This document shows, piece by piece, positions 45,817 through 56,613 of a stretch of 64,000 nucleotides of DNA. The stretch comes from Siphonodentalium dalli (taxonomy: Eukaryota; Mollusca; Scaphopoda; Gadilida; Siphonodentaliidae), in NCBI GenBank assembly GCA_032622095.1, contig CP136063.1:266223426-266287425 (forward strand), written 5' to 3'. The translations under genes and the position numbers were made by a program. The stretch's first letter is position 1; the number at the start of each line of letters is the position of its first letter. Under the pieces are notes generated by a model. The model made no database searches, was not told the DNA's origin, and saw only the letters and a list, made by a program, of their open reading frames with translations.

Positions 45817-46908
45817 TCATGCTTCAAATCTTACTGCTGCCATGGAAAATCTCATTGGATCCTCACCAAAAACCCCATTGATACCTCTCCCTGGCTGTAA
45901 TAAGCCTCTATTTCCAAGATCTACCATTTCGATCTTCCCTTTTAATAACAGGTCTACAATCTTAGGCCAAAAATTGCTCGACTGCCATATTGGCAACACC
46001 AATGTACCTCGTGACCCTTCTGAAACCATTTTGTTTATAACTTTCAGAATCAGTTTAGGCGGGGGAACCAACCAGTTATTTTCGCCGTTCCAAAATTGTG
46101 AAAATGCATCTATAGCTGATGTGCCTGGGCACCACCAACGCGAATTGAACGATTCCACGTTTTTATTATAATCAGATGCGAAACGATCTGATGTATGAGG
46201 ACCCCATCGTTCATCCAAATACATAAAAATGCCTGTTTCTACTTTCCAATCGTCCGAATCGAAACATTTACTAAGCATATCAGCTTTTACGTTCTGTTCC
46301 CTTGGAACCCAAACAGGGGACAACTTTATGTCGTTCACGTCGCATATGTCATGTATGTTCAATGCGACCGTTTGCAAATGTGGGTGTCTACTGCCCGTTT
46401 TAGTTATCTGGGCTGCGGCTTTGTTATCGGTGTACCATTTTAACCGCTTACCCGCCAGTTTCCGACTGACAGACCTGCATACTCGATTCATAGCCTCTAG
46501 CTCACGCCAAGTGGAACTCGAGTTGCGCTCTTCCAGTGACCACGAACCAATCACTTCCGACTCGTCCATATCCGGGACGAAACCGCCATAACCAGTACTG
46601 GAGGCATCGGTAAACACCTCCGTGGTGTAACCACCTGGACTGACCAAGTCCTGACCGTTCATTGATTGAATATTGTCTTTCCAAAACCTCAACTCGTTTG
46701 CCGCTTCCGCGCAAACGGGTACCGGCGAGTCCCAACTCGCTTTATACGCCAACGCGTTGTACATATAGCGACTTTTCAGTCTAACCACCGATTCCACGGC
46801 ACCGTTCATTGATATCAGTTGGCCGACTACGGCGGCTAACGCGCGCGCTTGCACAAAACCGTCGCGCCTTTGCGTTTGCTCCTCCACTCGTTTAATAGCT
46901 TGTATCAA
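45817..46908 (-). CDS. DIRS RNase H and C-terminal pol domain
   Basis: A 363-residue frame, really the C-terminal part of pol since it joins the RT after a 1-base shift. RNase H acidic residues are in FTDASSTGYGG, WRELEAMNR, YTDNKAAAQ and the VKADMLS segment. The following block GPHTSDRFASDYN, RWWCPGTSAIDAFSQ and LPIWQSSNFWP is the C-terminal extension shared by DIRS-type pols. The start shown at 46908 is only where the frame opens. It ends 51 bp before the recombinase ORF. Confidence 0.82.
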   Translation of the reverse strand: MIQAIKRVEEQTQRRDGFVQARALAAVVGQLISMNGAVESVVRLKSRYMYNALAYKASWDSPVPVCAEAANELRFWKDNIQSMNGQDLVSPGGYTTEVFTDASSTGYGGFVPDMDESEVIGSWSLEERNSSSTWRELEAMNRVCRSVSRKLAGKRLKWYTDNKAAAQITKTGSRHPHLQTVALNIHDICDVNDIKLSPVWVPREQNVKADMLSKCFDSDDWKVETGIFMYLDERWGPHTSDRFASDYNKNVESFNSRWWCPGTSAIDAFSQFWNGENNWLVPPPKLILKVINKMVSEGSRGTLVLPIWQSSNFWPKIVDLLLKGKIEMVDLGNRGLLQPGRGINGVFGEDPMRFSMAAVRFEA

Positions 46909-47720
46909 TCTCTGAATCCGAATATCTGAAACGGATGTATACTCGCCCGCGTACCGTGTCCCAATCCAAACCCAACCATCTGGCGCTCGTTTTCGGAAAC
47001 CAAGTGCATTTTTTGTATGAAATCAAAAATCCGAGATCTATCAAATCTTGCTCGACTTTCTCGCTCAAAGAAGCTGCCGCTTGAATACTTTGAGCACCTG
47101 CGATTCCGTCATCTAGGTACATTATTACCTTGTGCCCCTCTGAACGCCACAATTTGGTGACAAATCTTGTCAATTTTGTATATATAAACGCCGCTGTCGA
47201 AATTCCAAATGGTAAAACATTGTATACAAAGAAAGTTTCTCGCCCGTTTAATAGCCAGGAGAAACCTAGATAAGTTCTGAAGGAATGAAATATTTCGACT
47301 GAATGATATGCACTTCGAAGATCAAAAGTGAACATATAATCGCCCATTGAGAACATTTCTCTGGCAACCGAGCCGTTTTCCAGAGTAAATTTTAAACTGG
47401 CCAAAGAGTGATTTATATGTCGACAGTCAAGTACCATACGTTGTTTGCCTTCCCTATTCGTTGCCACGGTAAGCGGGTTAACTACGACCGGCTTATCATT
47501 TACTTGAGAAATGCAATTTAATTCCAATAATTTTTCTATTTCCGTTCTTACAATTAAACTCTGAATTGTCCCGTGCCGATTTGTTATTTCTCAGACAACA
47601 CTCCGTTGGAACCGTTAAAAATGGCAACTTATACCCGTGTTCCACTATTCCCAACAAATAATCTGAAGCGCCCGCTGTCTTCCACTTTGAATAATTTTCA
47701 TTCAATCTACCTCGCGGACT
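46892..47720 (-). pseudogene. DIRS reverse transcriptase, two frameshifts
   Basis: It begins RGRLNENYSKWKTAGASDYLL, the N-terminal RT signature of DIRS elements, in the frame 47984-47496. Near 47560 the frame shifts by one and continues VVVNPLTVATN, RMVLDCRHIN, FTFDLRSAYHSVEI, NVLPFGIS and the catalytic box MYLDDG (YLDD instead of YMDD). Near 46925 it shifts again into the RNase H frame. RT copies the RNA into the circular DNA intermediate. Catalytic residues look intact, so the lesions may be recent or sequencing errors. Confidence 0.85.
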
Positions 47721-48488
47721 GACCGAATCATGACACTCAATTCGGTGTCTGGGTATCTCCGCGCGATTACCCGGATTATCTCCCGTGCCAACTAAACAGG
47801 CTGTATCGAACGCGCTATCCGAAGCGAACTTTTCCAGCTCTGTTAAACATGTAGTATTATCAATCGACTCGACAGAAACTACTAAGTCTACTTCTGCGAC
47901 TTTACTGTGACTTTCCGCGTCACTGACTCGAGTGTAAACAAACTTTTCAACTGCGCTGTCAGCCCCGGCGCGCTCGCTGTTCATTACGCTAGCGACGGCT
48001 TTGCGGCTATCAATGCCGTGAACACTTTTATTTGTCTATAATAAACAAACGCCCGCGTTATCTGAAGCGAACCTTTCCAGCTCTGTTAAACATGCAGTAT
48101 TATCAATCGACTCGACAGAAACTACTAAGTCTACTTCTGCGACTTTACTGTGACTTTCCGCGTCACTGACTCGAGTGTAAACAAACTTTTCAACTGCGCT
48201 GTTAGCCCCGGCGCTCTCTCTGTTCGTTGCGCTAGCGACGGCTTTGCGGCTATCATTGCCGTGAACACTTTTATTTGTTTCTGATAAGCAAACGCCCGCG
48301 TTTTTTGTAACGGCCGTATATTTCGCCGCTTTGTACTCCGCGACCGAATAATTCGCGCGGTTATATTTGCTCCCCAAACTAGCAACGCTCGACAAATTAC
48401 GATTACTCGTTTCGCCTGACGCTACCGACTTATTCGGCTTGTTCGCATCGTTCGCGCTTTGATCGCGCATAACCCCAACGGTCTTCAA
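47721..48488 (-). pseudogene. DIRS pol N-terminal region with internal 243-bp duplication
   Basis: Ser/Ala/Asn-rich region between the knuckle and the RT with no enzyme motif. Two copies of a 243-bp (81-codon) unit lie in tandem at about 47821-48060 and 48064-48303, both with KFVYTRVSDAESHSKVAEVD. The downstream copy has a nonsense TAG (codons after VCLL) where the upstream one reads VCLSETNK. The duplication kept the frame but the stop now interrupts it. Confidence 0.7.
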
Positions 48489-49164
48489 TTAACCGTTGTG
48501 AATCTAAAGTATTTTCTAAAATACTTATCTTATTGGCAGCCGTATTTCTTGGCGCCGTTCCTCTCCTGTCGCATTCATCTTTCCAATGACCTGGTAGCCC
48601 ACAGAGGAAACACAGCCCGGGCTTCCTGGAATTAGCTCTGGAACTCTGTCGATCCGTCCCCTGAATCCGAACTGCCGAATCCCTCTTGATTGGATTAAAA
48701 CGGCGATTTTTGGTTGTCTTTTCTCGCGTCATCTTCCTCTGAGCTCTAGCTTCAGCTTTGTATATTCTCTTCTCATCGTCTGAATCCGACGCTAGCTGGT
48801 GGCATTCATATTCAGCTACAACTTTCCATCCTAACTGTGATGAATCGGCAAGCTTTATCAGTTTTTGCCGGTGTTGTAACATGTCTATACCTTCTTTTAA
48901 GGATTGGCTCGCGGCTTCCACTCCGGAATCTTCATTGCCGTCCAGGTATATCTGGGCGTTCCGAAGTTTGTCTATCACTTTTTGGTTCGAGGTGTGCTGT
49001 TCTTCATTACTTTGCCTCTTGAATTTGAATTTGTCTGCTCCCGGTTTCTCAGCGTCGGCGCTAACGCATTTTGTTAGCTTTCTATCTATTAATACGCTAA
49101 GTTGACCCAAAAGATCCGACTGCGATGATTTAATGGCGTCGCTAATTTTTAAATCGATGTCCAT
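48430..49164 (-). CDS. DIRS Gag-like protein (244 aa)
   Basis: Starts six bases inside repeat A1. The N-terminus (MDIDLKISDAIKSSQSDLLG) is helical and charged; the middle has KLADSSQLGWKVVAEYE, a motif shared by Gag proteins of DIRS elements and related mobile-element proteins. Residues ~190-206 hold a CCHC knuckle (CFLCGLPGHWKDEC, spacing C-x2-C-x4-H-x4-C) that binds nucleic acid. The frame is complete. Its 3' end overlaps the next frame by about 59 bp, which suggests a programmed frameshift or re-initiation into pol. Confidence 0.82.
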   Translation of the reverse strand: MDIDLKISDAIKSSQSDLLGQLSVLIDRKLTKCVSADAEKPGADKFKFKRQSNEEQHTSNQKVIDKLRNAQIYLDGNEDSGVEAASQSLKEGIDMLQHRQKLIKLADSSQLGWKVVAEYECHQLASDSDDEKRIYKAEARAQRKMTREKTTKNRRFNPIKRDSAVRIQGTDRQSSRANSRKPGLCFLCGLPGHWKDECDRRGTAPRNTAANKISILENTLDSQRLIEDRWGYARSKRERCEQAE

Positions 49165-49170
49165 TTTGAT

Positions 49171-49400
49171 GTTTACGGAACGAACGTCGTTCTAGAAATG
49201 AAACACTTCTCTGAACACGTGACCTCCCTTCGCTGTCGCGAAGCCCCATTGGCTGTTACCAAGTCACGTGTTCATAAACAACCATAATTCCACCCAATCG
49301 CGGAAACCCTCCGTTTCCCGCGCTGTCTAATTATGTTAACCCGTATCGCCAAGACAAATGTTTTTCTCTATTACTACGAAACGCGAAAAACTATTAATCT
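49171..49400 (-). repeat. DIRS split direct repeat A1
   Basis: 230-bp copy at the 5' end of the element. It differs from A2 (44390-44620) by few bases (for example AAATGAAAC versus AAAGGAAAC, and a T-run of 5 versus 6). It contains GAACACGTGACCTCCC and AAGTCACGTGTTC E-box-like palindromic CACGTG sites and probably the promoter. Confidence 0.92.
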
Positions 49401-49650
49401 TGTTTCTTCCTTTTTTTAATACACGCTCGGAAAGGCTTCCCTCAGATCACTCACCAGCTTTGATGGAATTTGGTTTGTCGTGTTGATCGGCGACGACTGC
49501 GAGTATCATGCATGACTGTACAAGCTTTCGGATTAATAACTTTTCGACAATGCCATCGATGTCCCCAACAATCTCTGTTTTGGTTTTATCCACTTCTACA
49601 AGCTTGGTCCTTAAAATCACAAGTTGTTTCTCTCTCCCCTATGGTAAAAA

Positions 49651-52078
49651 ACTATAAACAAGCTAATTCACTTAAGTTGTCATTTGGTTGACATCTATAC
49701 AGTCAGCGATGTTTGAGAACAATTTCAATAATTAACCACGCAAATTAGATTGGCCAGTGGGTTGTTATGAGTTTCATCGGCTTAACTGTGTACACTTAGA
49801 CCTGGCTTAGCCAAGCTGGCTAGCGATGGGATTATAACATGAGTGGTGCATTTTGTTAGCGAAATACAGTGCAAATAAGACGGCATTATATCAATTAATT
49901 AGACAGCTTAGATGTATTAAACGGACATGGCTCGGTCGAACCACACAATTATGTATTCAGGCATCTCAAAACATACCTAAGCGGAAGATTTGAGAACAAA
50001 TTCGATCGCTGAAAATATGTGATTTGTTACTTAATATTTTTCAGTAAATTTGATATTCTTTGTGCATACAGTTCCGTTCGTGCCGGATCGATATTTAAAA
50101 TCAGCGGTCGTGTAAACATTGCACATGTAGACCATGCGAAGAAAATCTAGAGCTTCCGTCGCTCTGAAATTTATATAATATATATAATATATACCACACA
50201 ATGTTGATGATTTAAACCGGAGAAATCTACAAATGAATAAGATATCGACGACGAAGAATTGATTTTGTCGGCCGGCTTGCTTTCAGGCGGGAATGAACGA
50301 CCGTCGTTGCGCTGGGAGCACTCCATAGATACACCCATTCTGTCAGGGTTAATGGGGAGCTACTGGACATACGTAAACTAGATGGTCGAGGCCGCATTAT
50401 ACAATGCATTCTCGTATTGTCAGATATTGTTGTGTCCAGAAGAACCGTAACTCCATTACTGCTGACGTTAGGTTTCAATGTGATATATATCCCCCTGATA
50501 TGCAAATGAGCAGCACTTCTCTCAAAGCACATAATTGAATTACGTGGAGTTTATTATGCCCTGTACAGTATATACTGCGAGGCATATCTGGTGGTGTCAT
50601 AGGAGATGTAGAGAAAATATGATTAATTATCATGCTGGTCTATTAGATTGACCAATGAGAATTGAGATATACTGACAGGAGATGATGGGGGCATATTAGG
50701 TTCACCTTGATTGACACCGACCCCATATTGAAAGCCGCGGGGGTATATGGATTAATATGTGGTCGATAAAACGCCATCTTGTTTTTCTTGGAACTAGGGG
50801 ATTTTGGGTGTGTTTTGAAGCCAAGAATATGGATATCTGTAGGAAATCATTTTCTACGAAAGTAAAGACATGTAATATATTTGAGGAATTATAAAGACTC
50901 ATAAATTAACTATCAAACTCAATTTGTTGTCCTACTTCTGGTGATTAGCCATTGACTCAATGCGTTGACATTCAACGACCATGGATAACGCGTCACTTTG
51001 ACGTTACATACGTTAACGGTCCTGTACGACACATTTAACTTACTAGAATCTAATGAACTTCGTACAAGTAATTCAAATTCTCACATGGAAAGCATGATAA
51101 AATCGTTACATGACTCAAAGTTGCCGGCTACGGTGACACCTATCTGGCAACAACTCGCCCTGTAACTTATAATACGTACTCGCTGTGTGTGTACCTTTTT
51201 GCAGGATGTATGTATTCGCGGATGTCTCATTGTTGCAGTATGTTACATTTATGACCGCGTTATTTGCTTTCGATGTTTAGGTATGAACAATGGCTGGGCC
51301 ACTCTTGAATATTTTTTACGGGAACACAATGCATAGCAACATTGCTGAAGTATGCAGACTAGAAAGGTCGTATTGCGAAGTATCGGGGTATATTTATTCC
51401 GATTAGTATATTTTGGTCCGTATTTATGTGGCTTTCCGGTGTGGTGAATGAGAAAGCTTCGGTGATAAGATACAGTTGTAATAATTTGAAGGATTAGTTG
51501 TTTAACGGAATTCATGAAACTTTTAAGGAATTATGAATAATTAGTCTCCAATAATCGGAAGCCATGGATTCTCTCAACCATTTAGTTGTTTTAATAATAG
51601 TTGGTGAATGAAACCTTGTCAGAAGGTATTGATAATGAGTCTCGAGAGTATTTGTAAACCATTCAGTGTTCAACCGCTGTAGATCGGTAATTGTTTTTTT
51701 AATATGTTCGTCGGAACAAGTACTTTTCTTTGCGTACTTGAATGGACTAAATGTGTTTAGAAACATACTCGGTATTTGCGTACTTCAACCATGTATAATG
51801 AAGATCGACAATTTTAGCCTGATTAGTATTTTGCATGTTACATCGTACACCATTCAGACCTCTATTTCAATGGCAGTTATAAAAAAATAACAAAGTAAAG
51901 ATACAACTATATTTTATGTATGCCTAATAGCATGATATTGAGGTCGTCACCATTTCTGACTATGGTTTTCTTGTAAACACTGTGCATATGGTTAGTCTTG
52001 TAGACGGATGTTGTGGAGAAGTATTTCTCGGTAAGAGGCCTCAATGTGCATATATTTGAGGACATGGACGTTGTAGGT
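49651..52078. other. No gene recognised
   Basis: 2.4 kb with no supported gene. A 101-residue minus-strand frame at 50227-50532 has no known motif and low-complexity Ser/Arg content; I treat it as chance. No repeats or RNA genes noted. Confidence 0.4.
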
Positions 52079-52436
52079 TACGAATGTCGACTTGTGGTAT
52101 AAAGCATGAACGTATTATGAATGTCGACTTGTGGTATAAAGCATGAACGTATTACGAATGTCGACTTGTGTTATAAAGCATGAACGTATTACGAATGTCG
52201 ACTTGTGGTATAAAGCATGAACGTATTACGAATGTCGACTTGTGGTATAAAGCATGACCGTGTTACGAATGTCGACTTGTGGTATAAAGCATGAACGTAT
52301 TACGAATGTCGACTTGTGTTATAAAGCATGACCGTGTTACGAATGTCGACTTGTGGTATAAAGCATGAACGTAATCCGAATGTAGACTTGTGGTATAAAG
52401 CATGAACGTATTACGAATGTCGACTTGTAGTATAAA
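52079..52436 (+). repeat. 37-bp minisatellite, 10 copies
   Basis: Monomers carry GAATGTCGACTTGTGGTATA and AAGCATGAACGTATTAC. Variants are GTGTTATA (two monomers) and ACCGTGTT (two monomers), spaced so that pairs of monomers may have been amplified together. Confidence 0.95.
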
Positions 52437-52532
52437 GTCCCAATTCGGAGAAGCAGATCGAGGTAGAACACATATTCTGTGTTTTAACTTTAACTAGTGT
52501 GCTTTATAAGACACGAAAGTACACTTACTGCG

Positions 52533-52962
52533 GCTGAATAGGTCATTGTCGCATGGTTTCGAGCAAAAAGACACCCAGGATCTCTCAAACGGGCAAAAAG
52601 ACATCCAGGGTGTTCCAAACGAGCAAAATGACACCCAGGATCTCAAAGTCTCACCAAACAACGGGAATTTTGTTTGGTGGTCTGCTATAATTAATATTAT
52701 GATATCATTATTTGTTTGTGATCGGAGTGAAATATCAACGAAATTTAAATGGGCTTTGGGTCTGACTGGCAGCGCAGTTCCGTATCCTTGATAATTGGAC
52801 CAATATTAATAGCAGACGACTAACACAATTCCCGTTATTTGGTGAGACTTTGAGATCCTGTGTGTCATTTTGCTTGTTTGTGACATCCTGGGTGTCTTTT
52901 TGCCCGTTTTGGGAGATCCTGTGTGTCTTTTTGCTCGAAACCATGCGACAATGACCTATTCA
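52533..52962. mobile_element. Mutator-like MITE with 9-bp target duplication (430 bp)
   Basis: Ends GCTGAATAGG / CCTATTCAGC; the inverted arms run about 160 bp each (52533-52697 and 52803-52962) with ~95% pairing and a ~100-bp loop. CTTACTGCG is directly repeated at 52524-52532 and 52963-52971. Long TIRs with 9-bp target duplications are typical of Mutator-like (MULE) elements. Within each arm a motif GCAAAAAGACA(C/T)CCAGG is itself repeated three times. Confidence 0.85.
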
Positions 52963-53243
52963 GCCTTACTGCGTGGCTTGGTTGATTTCCTCTAGATATT
53001 TAAGAATTCGACACAGCCATTTTGTTTACCTCAAATGACCTTGGCAATGTTAATGAATTCCACACCCGGTGACTTCGTCTATCTTCGGCGTTGAAAAAGC
53101 CGGAAACACCCGATCAAACGACCCGATAACGACACTCATTTAGAACATATCATATGTTTGCGATTGACGCTTTGGTCGTGACGCCATGTGAATTCACCAA
53201 CGATCGATGCTATGTTTTTTTCTAAGTGAGCAGAACTCGCATA

Positions 53244-53615
53244 TGTGACCCGCCATATCAAATCCAGTCGTAAGTCGGGATTTTTTTACCCTGTGCCAAT
53301 GCATTCTCTTATATATTCTTTAACAATTTTATAATTTCACCCATACAGAGCCCCAGACAAACATGAGCAGACGACACTCGTCTATATGCTTCTATATATG
53401 TGTGGGGCTCCCTGCAGGGTAATGGATGTTTTTTATTTTATGTCCTAAAAATTGTGAGAAACATTTATTTAAAAAAAATTATAAAACATTGTTAGGCCAA
53501 TGCATTCTCTTATATATGCGAGGCGACCTATGGTCGACTCGCATATATAAGAGAATGCATTGGCACAGGGTAAAAAAATCCCGACTTACGACTGGATTTG
53601 ATATGGCGGGTCACA
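53244..53615. mobile_element. 372-bp MITE with 73-bp perfect inverted ends
   Basis: Ends TGTGACCCGCCATATC / GATATGGCGGGTCACA, flanked by TA on both sides (53242-53243, 53616-53617), as for Tc1/mariner-type insertions. The 73-bp arms pair without mismatch as read. The inner part of the arms is the GCCAATGCATTCTC palindrome module also found in the piggyBac-type MITEs. No ORF. Confidence 0.82.
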
Positions 53616-53642
53616 TAATTATGGCGCGTCCATGTCTGCATG

Positions 53643-53906
53643 ACTGCAAGCCTTGAAATAGTGAGCCTGTCATTTGTAGAATGAGGTCCCCAGAGGGTGA
53701 ATTTAGTGATGCTACCCCGCATATCGGGCTAGCATCACCAAATTCAACCTCTGGGAACCTCATTCTGCTGAGGTGTAAGCAGAATGAGGTCCCCAGAGGG
53801 TGAATTTGGTGATGCTAGCCCGCTATGCGGGGTATCATCACTAAATTCACCCTCTGGGGACCTCATTCTGCAAATGACAGACACCATATTTCAAGGCTTG
53901 CATGAC
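53643..53906. repeat. Compound palindrome (hairpin of two hairpins)
   Basis: Outer arms of ~130 bp (53643-53768 and 53779-53906) pair around a 10-base centre. Each arm is itself a hairpin of ~38-bp stem built on GAATGAGGTCCCCAGAGGG and its complement. Four copies of the same module are therefore arranged +,-,+,-. A single related hairpin lies at 30117-30165. Confidence 0.88.
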
Positions 53907-53929
53907 TGGAGCTTCCTGAAATTTTGCGA

Positions 53930-54135
53930 AAACACTACCAATGCATTCGGTTAAACATGCGAGTCGCCCATAGGGAGCCTCACACGTAAAAGAACCATTG
54001 GCCTAACACTATTTACCTTGTAAGCCGGTGCATTCTCTTATACCCCCTTTCGGAGACTCGCACATACAAGAGAAGGCACTGGCACATGATCTCTAATACT
54101 GCACCAGCGTAGCTCCCATCATGAAAGGGTTAAGG
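53930..54135. repeat. Degenerate piggyBac-type MITE relic
   Basis: Contains eroded copies of the GCCAATGCATTCTC palindrome (ACCAATGCATTCGG near 53938, CCGGTGCATTCTCTTATA near 54033) and ends with GAAAGGGTTAA, the right end of the family at 12129-12419. Confidence 0.6.
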
Positions 54136-55858
54136 GTGGTAAAGTTGTTCACATCAGTGCCATCTTAATTTTAAAGTTTGCATTCTACCCTTGGTCTCGA
54201 TGGGGTCACCCTCGGTAAACCATCTCATTCCACGCCGTATATATTAAGCTATCAAGGCTGACCTTAACCGAGCCGCTATAATTGGTCAGACTATCAAAAT
54301 TTGCCGGACACGGATGTGAGTCTTTTGAGAACCTATATGTCCTAATGGAAATCATACGGTCTAGTGCTATCTCTTCCAGTTCAGGTGATCTGATGTGAAA
54401 CGAAAGATTTGCTCACGGTAGCACGACCACATTATATTCGCCGCATCAGCCGCATGCGGAATAACCGCAATCAGAAATTATCGACAATAATCTAGAAATA
54501 AGGAAATTCCATTTTAGTCTTCTGTCTGGAGTGTAAAGATAACCTTGAACCTCCGAGACGTCCGACAGGGGGTGGGGTATATCCTATTTTTGGGTCAAAA
54601 TTTTGAATTAGTTAGAAATTTCATGTCTGGTATTAGTTTGATATTTCGGACTACACAGGCTTAAAATGTTCTAGAAATTTCGTTTTCGAACCATTATTTA
54701 CTATGAATTTTTCGTTTTCCTACTTTTGATCAAATCATATTGTATTAATAGTTGATAATTCCCAGCCCGAGGGGTCAATGTACATGGGGATTCCCGAACT
54801 TGGAGATTTTAATGTGTTCGCTGGGGTGCAGTTTTAAATTATACATTAGAGACCTCCCCCAAATCACACAAATAGGCGAATTAATGCGCACACAGAAAAA
54901 CCACCACCAGAAATCATCGACAATAGTCTATAAATTATATTATATAGCCTGGAGCTTAAAACTAAGTTTTACCCTACAAAATATAAGTTAAAGTGATGTG
55001 AAACACTCCGGTAGGGTGATCAAAGAGAAATTGAGAATAATCTTGCTCAAAATAGTTATTTGTTACGAATATTAATCCAAATTGACGATACATACCGCCA
55101 TTTTTATATATTAATTAAATGCAATGACTCGCGATGGCGAAATCATTTGTGTTAGATTATCGCCGATAGTTGCGTCCCGAATCGAGATGTAAATATTTAC
55201 AATTTGGCGTTGTTCAGACGATGTTTTCTATGGAGTGGTGTGGTCGATTTATTTGAAATGTTTGGGATGTTAGTAGAATGCTACATTTTCGAGGTTGGCA
55301 TAGCACCTGAACACTAACTTATCAATTTAACGCACCAGAATAAGTCCATAATATGTCTTTAACAATTACATGATGTCTTTAACAATTACATGATGTCTTT
55401 CCGGACGCTCCTTTCCGCCATCTCAGGTAATCAACGATATCAACACCGCGCCATTTCCGATTTCACATGGAAATAGCCACTCCCTAGTTAGACACAATAT
55501 CTGCCGGACTATTTCAATAACGTGATTGATCATGTACATACCACCAGGAAATACGTCAATATTGTATAGGATTGCGCGAATATGATTTATATTTATGGAA
55601 GAAAATATTTCTGAGCGAAGCTGAAATGGCCAAGTCGTTCATAATGAGGTATTCATATACCGCAAACGTCACAGTACACGCAGGTAGAGTATGTAAAGAA
55701 TGTGCGATAAACAAACACTCAACACCGTGGGGAACCCACAAAGCGCAATGTGGATCACTAGGATTCATGGTGAGATCCACGTTGAACTTGTGTTGAGCGA
55801 ATTAAGGTGAATCAACATAAATCCCGGATACTGACCAGGGGTCACCAAGAATCAACAT
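54136..55858. other. No gene recognised
   Basis: Only minor structure: a 22-bp direct duplication ATGTCTTTAACAATTACATG at about 55353-55395. ORFs at 54752 and 55572 have no motif. Confidence 0.4.
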
Positions 55859-56158
55859 GAACCACATATAATCGTCGTGAACCACCGAGAATCGTCGCGA
55901 ACCACAGAGAATCATCGCGAAACACAGAGAATCATAGCGAAACACAGAGAATCGTCGTGAACCACCGAGAATCGTCGCGAACCACATAGGATCATCGCGA
56001 GCCACAGAGAATCATCACGAACCACAGAGAATCATCACGAACCATAGAGAATCATCACGAACCACAGATAATCATCACGAACCACAGAGAATCATCACGA
56101 ACCACTGAGAATCGTAGCGAAACACAGAGAATCACCACAAAACACCGACAACTGCTCA
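55859..56158. repeat. 20-bp minisatellite, 15 copies
   Basis: Exactly 20-bp steps of GAACCACAGAGAATCATCAC with substitutions but no length change (300 bp in 15 steps). Confidence 0.93.
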
Positions 56159-56613
56159 GAATAGTTACATGTACGCCATATCCTGGGCCGTTTTGTCACA
56201 ATTCCAGATTATTGAACCAGTCACAAAATGTTCATAATTATAATTATGTTGATTGATTCCACATTCGTCCCTGAGTTTTTATTTTGGGTTTTTCGATAAC
56301 TTAAATGCAAGAGGCTACTTCAAACTTGGTATAATATACTGGTACCAACCATGCTGGTTATACCACCTATTATAGCGCCTCGCCACTCAATCTTTCGCTG
56401 TTGAGAGGGTCACGGTGAATCACTTTCTCCAAACTAATTCACTCGGCATTGTGTTTTGCAGCTTTGCTGATCGCACACTAATTACGTACTGCTTGTACAT
56501 CAACTGAAACCAATTCTATACTTTACCATTATTTGGTTTCTTTTGGATCTTTTCCGTACACATTATTACTTTGTTGCCATGGCAACAGTAATTTCTACAG
56601 TTTCTTACCGAGG

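Larger units (their letters stand above)
43614..49400 (-). mobile_element. DIRS-like tyrosine-recombinase retroelement (~5.8 kb)
   Basis: Sense is minus. Order from 49400 down: repeat A1, gag, a linker or pol N-terminal region, RT, RNase H, tyrosine recombinase, repeat B1, repeat A2, a 706-bp spacer, repeat B2. This split-direct-repeat plan (A1 ... B1-A2 ... B2) and the recombinase in place of an integrase define DIRS-order PAT/Ngaro-type elements, which integrate as circles. Both outer ends abut the reading frame of the PDTDV/GCDTTS pseudogene, and the frame is continuous across the site if the element is left out, with no target duplication. A and B repeat pairs are >98% identical, so the insertion is young, yet pol carries frameshifts. 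Confidence 0.88.
42600..49650 (-). pseudogene. Decayed multicopy gene with PDTDV and GCDTTS motifs, split by insertions
   Basis: Three minus-strand pieces make one gene. 49650-49401 gives DIDGIVEKLLIRKLVQS and DKPNSIKAGE. 43613-43161 gives KNRSKMLANQQTKANLVEFL, EEADSRMF, TPDTDVAVLGLRDYS and TIATEIGSDACFTHP. 42855-42600 gives LSGCDTTSYFAHYSQKSF and NYPELVEAM. The order SIKxGER, PKNxSKxLAN, HEEADxRx, PDTDVAVL, GCDTTS is that of an uncharacterised protein family frequent in cnidarian and mollusc genomes (from memory). The pieces are separated by a DIRS-like element (43614-49400) and a MITE (42856-43160). Stops and frameshifts show decay; function unknown. Confidence 0.7.

Noticed and set aside
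44390-49400. An LTR retrotransposon with the A repeats as LTRs
   Set aside because: There is no integrase; a tyrosine recombinase and the B1/B2 repeats show the DIRS split-repeat plan, and no target duplication is present.
50227-50532. 101-residue minus-strand frame as a gene
   Set aside because: No motif, Ser/Arg-rich composition, no neighbours or repeats supporting it.
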